NCBI RefSeq assembly: GCF_014212125.1
Contig: NZ_JACJVP010000024.1
Location: 124,001 to 188,000 of the forward strand
From: Cohnella nanjingensis
GTDB lineage: Bacteria > Bacillota > Bacilli > Paenibacillales > Paenibacillaceae
Direction of reading: 5' to 3'
Length of the DNA: 64,000 bases
Shown: piece by piece, positions 8,136 to 16,038 of the stretch
Layout: each line of letters starts with the position of its first letter
How positions within the stretch are numbered: the first letter of the stretch is position 1
Program-made: the position numbers and the translations under genes
The notes under the pieces: generated by a model
Databases searched by the model: none
Told to the model about the DNA's origin: nothing
Seen by the model: only the letters and a program-made list of their open reading frames with translations

Positions 8136-9764
8136 ATGAAACGAAACCAACGATTGGCCCTGCTGATGGCCGCTTCGCTGTCCGTCGCCTCGCTGTCCGC
8201 CTGCGCCGGATCGGGCGGGAAGGGAGACGCATCGCCGTCCGCCTCCTCGGGGGGCGCGTCCGCTTCGCCTTCCGCCACCGCCACCGCCTCCGCCTCCGCC
8301 GGAGCGGCTAAGGCCAAGAAAACGATCGTTTTCTCCACGATCACGAATTACTACACGGCGGGCCTGAAGCAGGCGGCCGAGGATTACCAGAAGCTCCACC
8401 CGGAGACGACGGTCAAGATCGATATCGTCTCGGACAATACGACCTACATGACGTCCTTCCAGGCGAAGATGGCGGCCGGCGGCGACGACGCGCCCGATAT
8501 CGTGCACGCCAACCTGCTGGGCGACACGCCGGCCGGCAACGTCAAGAAGGGGTACATCCTCAAGCTGAACGACTTCATATCGGAGCCCAATCCGTACAAT
8601 AACGGCGTATCGCTGCGCGACGGCATCAACGGCGACTACTGGCCTTACGCGTACACGTCCGACGGCGACATCTTCATGCTGCCGTTCGACCTGGTCGGCA
8701 CCGGGTTCTACTACAACAAGGATCTGTTCGCCAAGGCCGGCATCGCCGAGACGCCGACGACCTGGGAGGACCTGTTCGCCGACCTTCAGAAGCTGAAGGA
8801 TCAGAAGATCATCCCGCTCTCCATGTCGCAGGCGACCGGATCCGACTACGAAGGCTGGATGGTAGGAGCGTTCGAGGACTGGGCCAACCGTTCGCGCATT
8901 CCGGAGATCATCGTCCAGCCGGGCGACGCCCGCAGCACGCCGGAGGTCGAGGCGATCAACGGAAAGATTCAATACAAGGCGGACGATCCGTTCTTCGATA
9001 TCGGCGCGGTCGTCGACGCCGAGCGGACGATGGCGCTGTGGAAGTCCGGCAAGTACGACCTTCAGGGGCCGGCCGAGCAGAAAATCTGGTCCACGCTGAA
9101 GCAGCTGTCCGGATATCTGCAGCCGGGATACGCGACGATGAAGGACGCCGACGCGTACCAGCTGTTCATCTCCGGCAAGGCGGCGGCCTATTGGAACGGC
9201 AGCTGGCAGGTCGGGCAGCTGCTGAAGGACCAGCAAGCGCTCGGCGGCAAGGGCTTCGAATGGGGAACCTTCAAATTCCCGGGCTTCAAGCAAGCCGATC
9301 CGAACTTCCCGGGCGCCCCCCGCGGCATCCTCGTGCCGGGCCACCAGTTGTCCGTGACGAACAAGAAGGACGCGGACACGGTCGCCCGCGCCAAGGACTT
9401 CCTGCTCTTCCTGTACTCGCCCGAAGAAGCGCAGAAGGTGTTCACGACGACGATCGACGCCGGCCAGTTCGTGCAGGGGCCGAGCCTGGTGAAGGGCGTC
9501 ACGCTGCCGGACGAGGTCAATGCCTACCTGGACGGCTTCAAGGTCGCGGGCAACATGAACGGCCAGATCGGCCAGATCGCGACGGGCAATCCGGCCGCCG
9601 AGCCGAACGCGACCGCCGAACTGAAGGGGCTCGAATTGCAATATTACAATAATAAGCTCACGCTTGAGCAGTTCCTGCAGAAGAAGGCCGATTTCGTCAA
9701 GAAGACCAATGAGAAATATATCGCGGACAATCAATTCGACCTCGATCCCAAGACCAATCCCTAA
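8136..9764 (+). CDS. ABC sugar transporter extracellular solute-binding lipoprotein (family 1)
   Basis: 542-aa secreted lipoprotein. It has a basic N-terminus, a hydrophobic stretch and lipobox LSAC (Cys at about residue 23), then a Ser/Ala/Gly-rich low-complexity linker (24-55) that spaces it from the membrane. The mature domain begins KKTIVFSTITNYYT and has the solute-binding family 1 pattern (TGFYYNKDLFAKAGI about residue 188-202; AAYWNGSWQVG about 350). AGAAAGGGG precedes the ATG. It captures an oligosaccharide outside the cell and hands it to the two permeases encoded next. The ATPase is not encoded here, as usual for MsmK-dependent CUT1 systems. Rhamnoside-type substrate is inferred from the downstream GH78 gene. 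Confidence 0.9.
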   Translation: MKRNQRLALLMAASLSVASLSACAGSGGKGDASPSASSGGASASPSATATASASAGAAKAKKTIVFSTITNYYTAGLKQAAEDYQKLHPETTVKIDIVSDNTTYMTSFQAKMAAGGDDAPDIVHANLLGDTPAGNVKKGYILKLNDFISEPNPYNNGVSLRDGINGDYWPYAYTSDGDIFMLPFDLVGTGFYYNKDLFAKAGIAETPTTWEDLFADLQKLKDQKIIPLSMSQATGSDYEGWMVGAFEDWANRSRIPEIIVQPGDARSTPEVEAINGKIQYKADDPFFDIGAVVDAERTMALWKSGKYDLQGPAEQKIWSTLKQLSGYLQPGYATMKDADAYQLFISGKAAAYWNGSWQVGQLLKDQQALGGKGFEWGTFKFPGFKQADPNFPGAPRGILVPGHQLSVTNKKDADTVARAKDFLLFLYSPEEAQKVFTTTIDAGQFVQGPSLVKGVTLPDEVNAYLDGFKVAGNMNGQIGQIATGNPAAEPNATAELKGLELQYYNNKLTLEQFLQKKADFVKKTNEKYIADNQFDLDPKTNP

Positions 9765-9850
9765 CCGACGCGCACGAGCGGTCCGGAGGGCGCCGTCAGG
9801 CGCTCCCGGCCGCTTCTGTCGTGCGAGTCCGCCCCAAAGGAGCTGATCCT

Positions 9851-10729
9851 GTGAATACGGCGCGATGGAGAAGATACGGACTTTCCTATTTGTTTCTGCT
9901 GCCTTCCTTCTTGTTTATCGTCGTCTTCCTCTACTATCCCGTCATTCTGGCCTTCTTCCATTCCTTCACCGACTGGAATCTCGTCCAGACCAAGTGGACG
10001 GGACTGCGCAACTTCCGGACGATGTTCGGCGATTCGAGCTTCCGGACCGGCGCCGTCAACCAGATCGTCTATACACTGACGGACGTGTTCAAGGCGATCG
10101 TATTCCCGCTGCTGGCCGCGGAGCTGATCTTCCTGATCGGCGGACCGAAGCTTAAATATACGTTCCGCACCGGCTTCATTCTGCCGATGCTGCTGCCCGG
10201 CATCGTGACCATCCTGCTGTGGCAGAACATCTACGACCCGAACAACGGGCTGATCAACCAACTGCTGATGCTGCTCGGTCTGGAGAGCTGGAGCCACGCG
10301 TGGCTCGGCGAAGACGCAACCGCCCTGTGGGCGATCGTCTTTTACAACTTCCCGTTTATCGCCGGACTGCCGTTCCTTATCTTCTATGCGGCGATCGGCA
10401 ATATGAGCCAGGAGCAGATCGAGGCGGCCCGGATCGACGGCGCGAGCGGCTGGCAGGTGTTCGCCCGCATCCATCTGCCGTTCCTCGTGCCGCAGTTCAA
10501 GGTGGTCATCATCCTGACGATCATCGGCAGCCTCCAGGACTTCGTGAAGATTATGGTCATGACCGGCGGCGGTCCCGGCGTGGCGACGACCAATCCGGCC
10601 ATGATCATGTACAACGCCGCTTTCGGCAGCTCGCAGTACGGCTACGGCTCCGCTATCGGCGTATCGTTGTTCCTTGTCATCCTCGTGCTGACGCTGTTCA
10701 ATATGAGGTTTCTCAAGTCCGACTATTAG
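9851..10729 (+). CDS. ABC sugar transporter permease 1
   Basis: 292-aa inner-membrane permease of the MalF type with about six membrane helices. The ATPase-coupling EAA loop is visible as EQIEAARIDGASGWQVFARI (about residue 195-214). The start is taken as GTG at 9851, with GGAG 8-11 bases upstream; a longer frame from 9821 lacks a ribosome binding site. It follows the binding-protein gene by 86 bases and precedes the second permease by 11 bases, in one operon. It forms the translocation channel with the second permease. Confidence 0.9.
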   Translation: MNTARWRRYGLSYLFLLPSFLFIVVFLYYPVILAFFHSFTDWNLVQTKWTGLRNFRTMFGDSSFRTGAVNQIVYTLTDVFKAIVFPLLAAELIFLIGGPKLKYTFRTGFILPMLLPGIVTILLWQNIYDPNNGLINQLLMLLGLESWSHAWLGEDATALWAIVFYNFPFIAGLPFLIFYAAIGNMSQEQIEAARIDGASGWQVFARIHLPFLVPQFKVVIILTIIGSLQDFVKIMVMTGGGPGVATTNPAMIMYNAAFGSSQYGYGSAIGVSLFLVILVLTLFNMRFLKSDY

Positions 10730-10740
10730 GAGGTCCTGCC

Positions 10741-11556
10741 ATGACTGCGCGCATACCGAGATGGGCGGGCTCCGCCGTGCTTGTCCTGCTGCTCGTCGCT
10801 ACGCTCGTGCCGTTTTTCCTGCTCGTTTATTTTTCGTTCAAGGACCAGATCGAGATTCTCGTCGACTTCTGGGGCCTGCCGTCCGCTCTTAAATGGGAAA
10901 ATTATTCGGCCGCCTGGGACGCCGTCAAATCCAGCATCGGCCATTCGTTATACGTCTGCTTCGTAACCGTGCTGGGCGCCGTCCTGCTCGGCTCGCTGTC
11001 CGGCTTCGTATTCGCGAGGCACCGCTTCCCGCTGCGGGGGCTGCTGTATCTGATGCTGATCGGGGTCATGATGATCCCTTCGCTGCTCAATATCGTGCCA
11101 TTGTACGCGATTATCAACAATCTCGGCTTTACGAACAGCTACCTGGGTCTGATCCTGCCCTATATCGCCGGCACGCAGCTGCTCGGCATCATGCTGTGCC
11201 GCACCTTCTACGAATCGCTGCCCCAGGAGCTGTTCGAGGCGGCCCGGATCGACGGCGGCGGCGAGTTCTACGTCTACGCCCGGATCGCGCTGCCGCTGAG
11301 CCTGCCGATCCTCGTCACCGTGGCCATCGTCACCTTCCTGGCGGTATACAGCGATTACCTGTGGCCGTTCATCGTGCTGGGCCAGGAACAGATGACGTTC
11401 ACGATGGCCGCGGTCGGCCTGAACCGCGCGGGACGGACCGACGTCGGCCTGTCGTTCGCGGCTTATATCATCGGCAGCGTGCCGACGATTCTGCTCATTT
11501 TGTTCGGCATGAAGTACTACATCGAAGGCATGGTCACCGGCGCCGTCAAGGCGTAA
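10741..11556 (+). CDS. ABC sugar transporter permease 2
   Basis: 271-aa MalG-type permease with about six membrane helices and the EAA loop ELFEAARIDGGGEFYVYARI (about residue 162-181). The ATG has AGGAGG about 8 bases upstream. It is the partner of permease 1 in a CUT1-type carbohydrate importer. An ATP-binding subunit is absent from the cluster, so a shared MsmX-type ATPase elsewhere in the genome probably energises it. Confidence 0.9.
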   Translation: MTARIPRWAGSAVLVLLLVATLVPFFLLVYFSFKDQIEILVDFWGLPSALKWENYSAAWDAVKSSIGHSLYVCFVTVLGAVLLGSLSGFVFARHRFPLRGLLYLMLIGVMMIPSLLNIVPLYAIINNLGFTNSYLGLILPYIAGTQLLGIMLCRTFYESLPQELFEAARIDGGGEFYVYARIALPLSLPILVTVAIVTFLAVYSDYLWPFIVLGQEQMTFTMAAVGLNRAGRTDVGLSFAAYIIGSVPTILLILFGMKYYIEGMVTGAVKA

Positions 11557-11595
11557 GCGAGGAACCGAATTGCCGGGAAAAGAGGCTGACACATC

Positions 11596-13758
11596 TTGGA
11601 TATCGTAAACGACTGCGCGCTGCCGGCATGGATCTGGCATCGGGAACGCCATGAGAAACGAAGCTTGACGCTGACGGCGACCGTGAGGGCGGACCGTCCG
11701 ATCGAGGGGGCGGCATTCCGCATGGCGCTGACGGGCGGAGCCGTCGTCCGGTGGAACGGGGAGACCGTCGCCCGAGTCGCCGAATCACCCGCCGCGACGG
11801 CGGCGTTCGTCGACGTCGAAGGGTTCCCGGCGACGATCCCGGCCGGCGAGCACGCGCTGGCCATTGAGATCGAGGTCCGGGAGATCTATCCCATCGCCGA
11901 CGTCAATGCCTATCTGCACGAACGGAGAGTCGGATTTATCGGATACGTCGAAGGAGACGGACTGTGGCTGCCGAGCGGTACGAACTGGCTGGCCGACGGG
12001 GAGAACGCCGCGGTCGTCGCCCTGCTGGGCGAGGAGCCGTTCGGCGACCTTGCGGCTTCGCCGGCCTGGTTCGTGCGCGGCGGATTTGGCGATATCGTCG
12101 CGGCGCCGCTCGCCGATCCGGTCCTGCTGGAGCGCTCGGGGCTTGCGGCGTCGCCCGCCGAAGACGGCGCGTGGCGCATTCGGGGGACGCTGGCCGGGAC
12201 CGGCGGTCCGCCGCTAGAGGAGCCGCGCGCGGAGCGCCTGGAGCTGTTCTACCATCTGCGCAAGCAGAACGAATGGAAGCTGCGCCGGGAAGCGCAGCTG
12301 CGGCTGAACCTGGCCGCCTTGCCGCAGGCGACCGTCGATCTCGGCCGCGAGTACAACGCGCGGCTGCGGGTCGTCAACGAGGCCGAGGCGGAGCTGACCG
12401 TGCTCTGGAACGGCGCCGAGTCGCTGCAGGAGCTGGCGCGCTATGACGGCTGCATCACCGAGTGGTTCCGGGCCGCGCCCGGAGAGACGCGGCTTACGCT
12501 GCCGCAGGGCATGCGCTACGTGCGCCTCTATTTTCTGGGCGCGGAGAATGCCGCGTTCGCCGCGGAGGTCCGGTTCGAGGCCGTCCAGGTCGCGTTGGAG
12601 CAGACGGGCTCGTTCGCGTCGGACGTCACCCGCTTGCCTCTCATCTATGACGTGTCCGCGCACACGAGCCGGATCTGCCATCAGATCGGTCTCTGGGACG
12701 GCATCAAGCGGGACCGGCTGAACTGGACGTTCGATCTGTACATGGCCGCGAGGTCCTGCTACTTCCTATGGGACGACACGGCCGTCATCCGGCGCGCGCT
12801 CCGCGAGCTCGGAGAGGGCACGCCGCGCGGCAAATGGATGAACGGCATTTGCGAATACACGCTGTGGTGGCTGCAGGCGGTGGCCGAATACGTCTTCTAC
12901 ACGGGGGACCGCATGTTCGCGCTGGAGCTGCGGGAGCCGCTGCTGCGCCACGCCGGATGGGTGTACGAGCATGCCGACCCCCTCACGGGCAGACTGGCGC
13001 CGGAAGGCAGCATCCTGATCGAATGGGTACCGCTGACCCCGGCGGAGCGCGAGGCGGGACTGCAGGCGATCTACGGCATGACGCTCGGCGCGCTGGAGCG
13101 GCTGTCTTCCGATATGCCCGAGCTTGGCCTGGGCCGGCTGCCGGCAAGGCCGCGGACGGACGAGAGCGAGTACATGCGGGAGGACAACCGGCTGGCGATC
13201 AAGGCGCTCGGCATGCTGGCCGGCCTGGTGAGCGAGACGCGGGCGCGGGCGTTCCTGGCGGTTTACGAGTTGAAAGACCCCGTGACGCCGCTGTCCGCCT
13301 ACCAGCTCGCCGAATGCTGTTCGCGGTACGGCATGCACGATCGCGCCTACGGGATTATCGAGCGGGTGTGGGGAGGCATGCTCGATCGCGGTGCGACGAC
13401 CTTCTGGGAGAGCTATACCGACGCGTACGCGGGGGACGACTATCATGACGTCCTCACGACCTACGAGGCGTACGGCTCGTACCGGATCAGCCTCTGCCAT
13501 TCCTGGTCGAGCACGCCGGTCAAGTGGATCGCCGAGACGGTGCTCGGCCTCGAATGCCTATCGCCGGGCTTCGCCGCCGTCCGGTTCAAGCCGACGGCGG
13601 TCGGCGGCATCGCCAGCTGCTCCGGTACCGTACACACCCCGCGCGGTCCGATCGCCGTCTCCTGGCGGAAGGACGAGGGCGGGGAGCTGACGGGCACGAT
13701 CCGCGCTCCTGAAGGCATCGAGGTCGTCGTGGACGGCATCGCCGCCGTCGTATCCTGA
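11596..13758 (+). CDS. GH78-like alpha-L-rhamnosidase
   Basis: 720-aa intracellular glycosidase without signal peptide. An N-terminal beta-rich accessory region (1-320) is followed by a six-hairpin (alpha/alpha)6 barrel (about 330-630); GIKRDRLNWTFDLY near residue 365-380 matches the GH78 active-site signature (DG.KRDR..W..DL). It ends in a beta-sandwich domain whose FAAVRFKPTAVGGIASCSGT is typical of the rhamnosidase C-terminal domain. The start is a TTG with GAGG 10 bases upstream, 39 bases after permease 2. Placed last in the LacI-controlled uptake operon, it probably hydrolyses imported rhamnosides in the cytoplasm. Exact substrate and linkage are not readable. Confidence 0.82.
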   Translation: MDIVNDCALPAWIWHRERHEKRSLTLTATVRADRPIEGAAFRMALTGGAVVRWNGETVARVAESPAATAAFVDVEGFPATIPAGEHALAIEIEVREIYPIADVNAYLHERRVGFIGYVEGDGLWLPSGTNWLADGENAAVVALLGEEPFGDLAASPAWFVRGGFGDIVAAPLADPVLLERSGLAASPAEDGAWRIRGTLAGTGGPPLEEPRAERLELFYHLRKQNEWKLRREAQLRLNLAALPQATVDLGREYNARLRVVNEAEAELTVLWNGAESLQELARYDGCITEWFRAAPGETRLTLPQGMRYVRLYFLGAENAAFAAEVRFEAVQVALEQTGSFASDVTRLPLIYDVSAHTSRICHQIGLWDGIKRDRLNWTFDLYMAARSCYFLWDDTAVIRRALRELGEGTPRGKWMNGICEYTLWWLQAVAEYVFYTGDRMFALELREPLLRHAGWVYEHADPLTGRLAPEGSILIEWVPLTPAEREAGLQAIYGMTLGALERLSSDMPELGLGRLPARPRTDESEYMREDNRLAIKALGMLAGLVSETRARAFLAVYELKDPVTPLSAYQLAECCSRYGMHDRAYGIIERVWGGMLDRGATTFWESYTDAYAGDDYHDVLTTYEAYGSYRISLCHSWSSTPVKWIAETVLGLECLSPGFAAVRFKPTAVGGIASCSGTVHTPRGPIAVSWRKDEGGELTGTIRAPEGIEVVVDGIAAVVS

Positions 13759-13893
13759 TGCCGCCGTCAGACCGTGGTCCCCGCGGCTGCCGCGTCTCGG
13801 GCGGAGCGTCGCATACCGCGGTCCGGCACCCTTACGAGGCCCCGGTATCGGCGCGCGCGCATGGCGGGGCATAGCCGGGGAGGAGGAGAGGAC

Positions 13894-15129
13894 ATGGACG
13901 GCGAGCGAACGGCAGGCGGGCTTCGGCCCGGGGCGGAGCACTCCCTCTTGCGGCGGAACTGGCGGATCGATATCGCGGCCGCGGTCGTGAACAGCCTCTG
14001 CCTGGGCATGATCGTCCCGTATATCGCGGTCATGGCGCTGCGCTTCGGCGGCGGCGCCTGGCATACGGCCGCTATCGCGTCCGCGGCGGCCGCCGCGAAT
14101 TTGCTCGCGATTTTCTGGGGGAGGCTTACGGCGGGGTACGGCAGGGTGCGGCTCGTTTTTTTGTTTCACGGTGCGGCGCGTCTCGCGCTGCTGCCGATGG
14201 CTTTCGTCCGCGACCCCGCTTCCCTCGCCGTGTTGACGCTGCTGTTTTTTGCGCTCCAGGGGGTAGCGACGCCCGCCTATATCGGGCTGATGCGGTCTAT
14301 CTATCCGGAGGGCAGGCGGGCGACCTACATGGCCATCGTCCGGGTATCTGCGGGGCTCGCCATGCTGGCGGGCACGTACGTGTCGGGGACGTGGCTGGCC
14401 GACGACTTCAAGACGGCGGCACTGATCGGCTTCGCCCTGGGCGTCGCCGGCATCTGCCTGTTCGCGCTTATCCGCGAGCCTTCGGATCGGCCGGAGACGG
14501 CCGTCGAGGGCAGAACGCGCTGGTCGGAGACGTTCGCCGCCGTACGCTCGGACCGCGGCTTTCAGCTGCTGTTGGCAGGCGTTTTCATCTACGAGTTTTT
14601 CATGCTGCTGCCGGCTTCCGTCTATCCGGTCTATCAAGTGGACAGGATGGCGCTTACGAACGGACAGATCGGCCTGCTGAGCATGGCGACCACGGGCGCT
14701 GCCCTGCTCTTCAACCCGCTCTGGGGCCGGGTCATCGACAAGCGGACGGCGATTCCCGTACTGTCCTGGTGCGCGGTATCGGGCACGCTGCTGCCGCTGG
14801 CTTACTGGCTGCTGCCCGGCTTCGTTCCCGCCGCGGCAGGCGCCTTCGCGGCGGGGATCGCTTCTTCGGGCATGGATCTGGCCTGGATGAACCACCTGTC
14901 CCGTTCCTCGGGACGGTATTTGTCCTCCTTCAGCGGCATCTATCTGTCCCTCGTCGGCTTTCGCGGCATCGCCGCTCCCCTCTGCGGCGCCGCGATGGCC
15001 GAATGGACGGGATTGCCCGCCGTTTTCGCCCTCTCCTTTTTTGCCGGCTGGGCGGCGCTCGTGCCGTTCTTGCTGCTGCTCCCCGCCTCGCGGTCGCGAG
15101 ACGGCGCGGCACGGCATGAACGTTCATAG
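13894..15129 (+). CDS. MFS transporter
   Basis: 411-aa major facilitator with about 12 hydrophobic segments. The start at 13894 is supported by GGAGGAGGAG 6-15 bases upstream; the reading frame extends 40 codons further upstream without a ribosome binding site. It lies 135 bases after the rhamnosidase gene and may be read from the same promoter, but its own role (sugar, drug or metabolite transport) cannot be told. The topology, with a central cytoplasmic loop near residues 195-215 (REPSDRPETAVEGRTRWSET), is normal for the family. Confidence 0.8.
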   Translation: MDGERTAGGLRPGAEHSLLRRNWRIDIAAAVVNSLCLGMIVPYIAVMALRFGGGAWHTAAIASAAAAANLLAIFWGRLTAGYGRVRLVFLFHGAARLALLPMAFVRDPASLAVLTLLFFALQGVATPAYIGLMRSIYPEGRRATYMAIVRVSAGLAMLAGTYVSGTWLADDFKTAALIGFALGVAGICLFALIREPSDRPETAVEGRTRWSETFAAVRSDRGFQLLLAGVFIYEFFMLLPASVYPVYQVDRMALTNGQIGLLSMATTGAALLFNPLWGRVIDKRTAIPVLSWCAVSGTLLPLAYWLLPGFVPAAAGAFAAGIASSGMDLAWMNHLSRSSGRYLSSFSGIYLSLVGFRGIAAPLCGAAMAEWTGLPAVFALSFFAGWAALVPFLLLLPASRSRDGAARHERS

Positions 15130-15228
15130 GCAGCTCGAAAAATGTTCAAATGCCTGTTCGCGCTATAGATGATACTGTGAACCACCGTTAAGGGACAGCT
15201 CATCAACGATCCGCGATTTTCCGCATTC

Positions 15229-15237
15229 TGATATAAT
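15229..15237 (+). promoter_or_regulatory. Extended -10 promoter element before gene debris
   Basis: TGATATAAT combines a TG extension and a perfect -10 (TATAAT 15232-15237); no clear -35 is present. It would start RNA near 15244, reading into the nucleotidyltransferase fragment. Confidence 0.5.
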
Positions 15238-15239
15238 AA

Positions 15240-15365
15240 ATGAAAATTTATTCAGGAGCCGAGGACGTTGAAGGTCGATCGGTCTCAGGATCATTTCTTT
15301 ACAATGGCAAGAACCATTGGGTAGTGTCCAAAGTCATCGAATTACAGGGAGGACACCAAGAATGA
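15240..15365 (+). CDS. Possible 41-residue ORF overlapping the nucleotidyltransferase start
   Basis: Frame starting MKIYSGAEDVEGRSVSGSFL; its stop overlaps the downstream ATG as ATGA, the arrangement of translationally coupled genes. There is no ribosome binding site, and the ATG lies only 2 bases beyond the -10 hexamer, so if expressed it would have to be leaderless. Not a recognised family; it may be a chance frame or a gene remnant. Confidence 0.25.
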   Translation: MKIYSGAEDVEGRSVSGSFLYNGKNHWVVSKVIELQGGHQE

Positions 15366-15700
15366 AGCCATATATTGAGAACCTGACCGCCGTAATTGAA
15401 CAATTCGAACAATCTGGCATCAGTTACTCGTTAGGTGGAAGCGGTTTGTTGCATAGCTTGGGGATAACAAACTCGGTGCGTGACTGGGACGTTATGACTG
15501 AGGCACCTAAGGATCGTGTTTTGAATGCTTTGCAGAACTACGAAGTAGTAGAAACCACAAGCGGGAATTTCCCTTTTGGCACCGCGTATAAGCTATTGGT
15601 ACATAGTGAGAACCCGCAAGTCGAAATATTAGGTAGACTATCGATATATACCGATAAGGGTCTGTGCAGAATGCCATCGATCCACGTCTCACGTTGGAAC
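15362..15700 (+). pseudogene. Truncated nucleotidyltransferase-fold protein
   Basis: From ATG 15362 (GGGAGG 8 bases upstream) about 110 residues run from MKPYIENLTAVIEQFEQ through SYSLGGSGLLHSLG and DWDVMTEAPKDRVLNAL, a nucleotidyltransferase-like pattern (GGS..L and a DWD acid pair), to SIHVSRWNG. The frame then runs on to 15910 but the residues become those of another gene read out of frame, so the native C-terminus is lost. The junction falls at a 10-base sequence (CACGTTGGAA, 15690-15699) repeated at 15740-15749. The promoter, start and acid pair are intact, so a truncated product could still be made. Confidence 0.6.
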
Positions 15701-15701
15701 G

Positions 15702-15899
15702 GTGATGGCTGTCATTACGGCGACGCTTGGTTCGAACGCCACGTTGGAAACGATGGTGCCCGCAGATCTGAACCGGGCGATTCACACCTCTTTTATCATA
15801 GCGGCTGCCGTGACGCTGCTGGGAATCCTAGTCGCCTTTGTAACCTTAAAGCAAAAAAGGCCGGCGACGGAGGATATCAAAGTGACGGCACCGCATTAA
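15702..15899 (+). pseudogene. C-terminal remnant of an MFS-type transporter
   Basis: A different frame from the preceding fragment encodes ITATLGSNATLETMVPADLN followed by one hydrophobic helix (FIIAAAVTLLGILVAFVTL) and a polar tail ending in KVTAPH. This is the look of the last helix and tail of a 14-helix drug-exporter MFS protein. There is no upstream body. Together with the preceding fragment it marks a deletion fusion. Confidence 0.55.
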
Positions 15900-15907
15900 A
15901 TTTCCAC

Positions 15908-15933
15908 TGACCCGTCTCCCCGGAGGCGGGTCT
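15908..15933. terminator. Hairpin after the transporter remnant
   Basis: GACCCGTCTCC / GGAGGCGGGTC forms a G-C rich stem with one wobble pair directly after the remnant stop; no T run follows beyond TCTCC. Confidence 0.45.
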
Positions 15934-15982
15934 CCTGGTTGTCCAACTGACCCTGACAAGAGAACTCGACTTCCAAAAGGGA

Positions 15983-16020
15983 AAGCCCCTGCTGCGTTCG
16001 GAAACGCAGAGGGGCTTCTT
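15983..16020. terminator. Convergent terminator between debris and the BlaR1-like gene
   Basis: AAGCCCCT..CTGCGTT / AACGCAG..AGGGGCTT, with a small CGGA loop region. It lies 19 bases beyond the stop of the minus-strand metalloprotease gene and can serve either strand. Confidence 0.7.
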
Positions 16021-16038
16021 CGTTCGGCGGAATACCGA

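Noticed and set aside
7929-9734. 601-codon open frame on the minus strand
   Set aside because: It lies entirely opposite the sugar-binding lipoprotein, has Arg/Asp/Leu-skewed composition from GC-rich third positions, and shows no domain or ribosome binding site.
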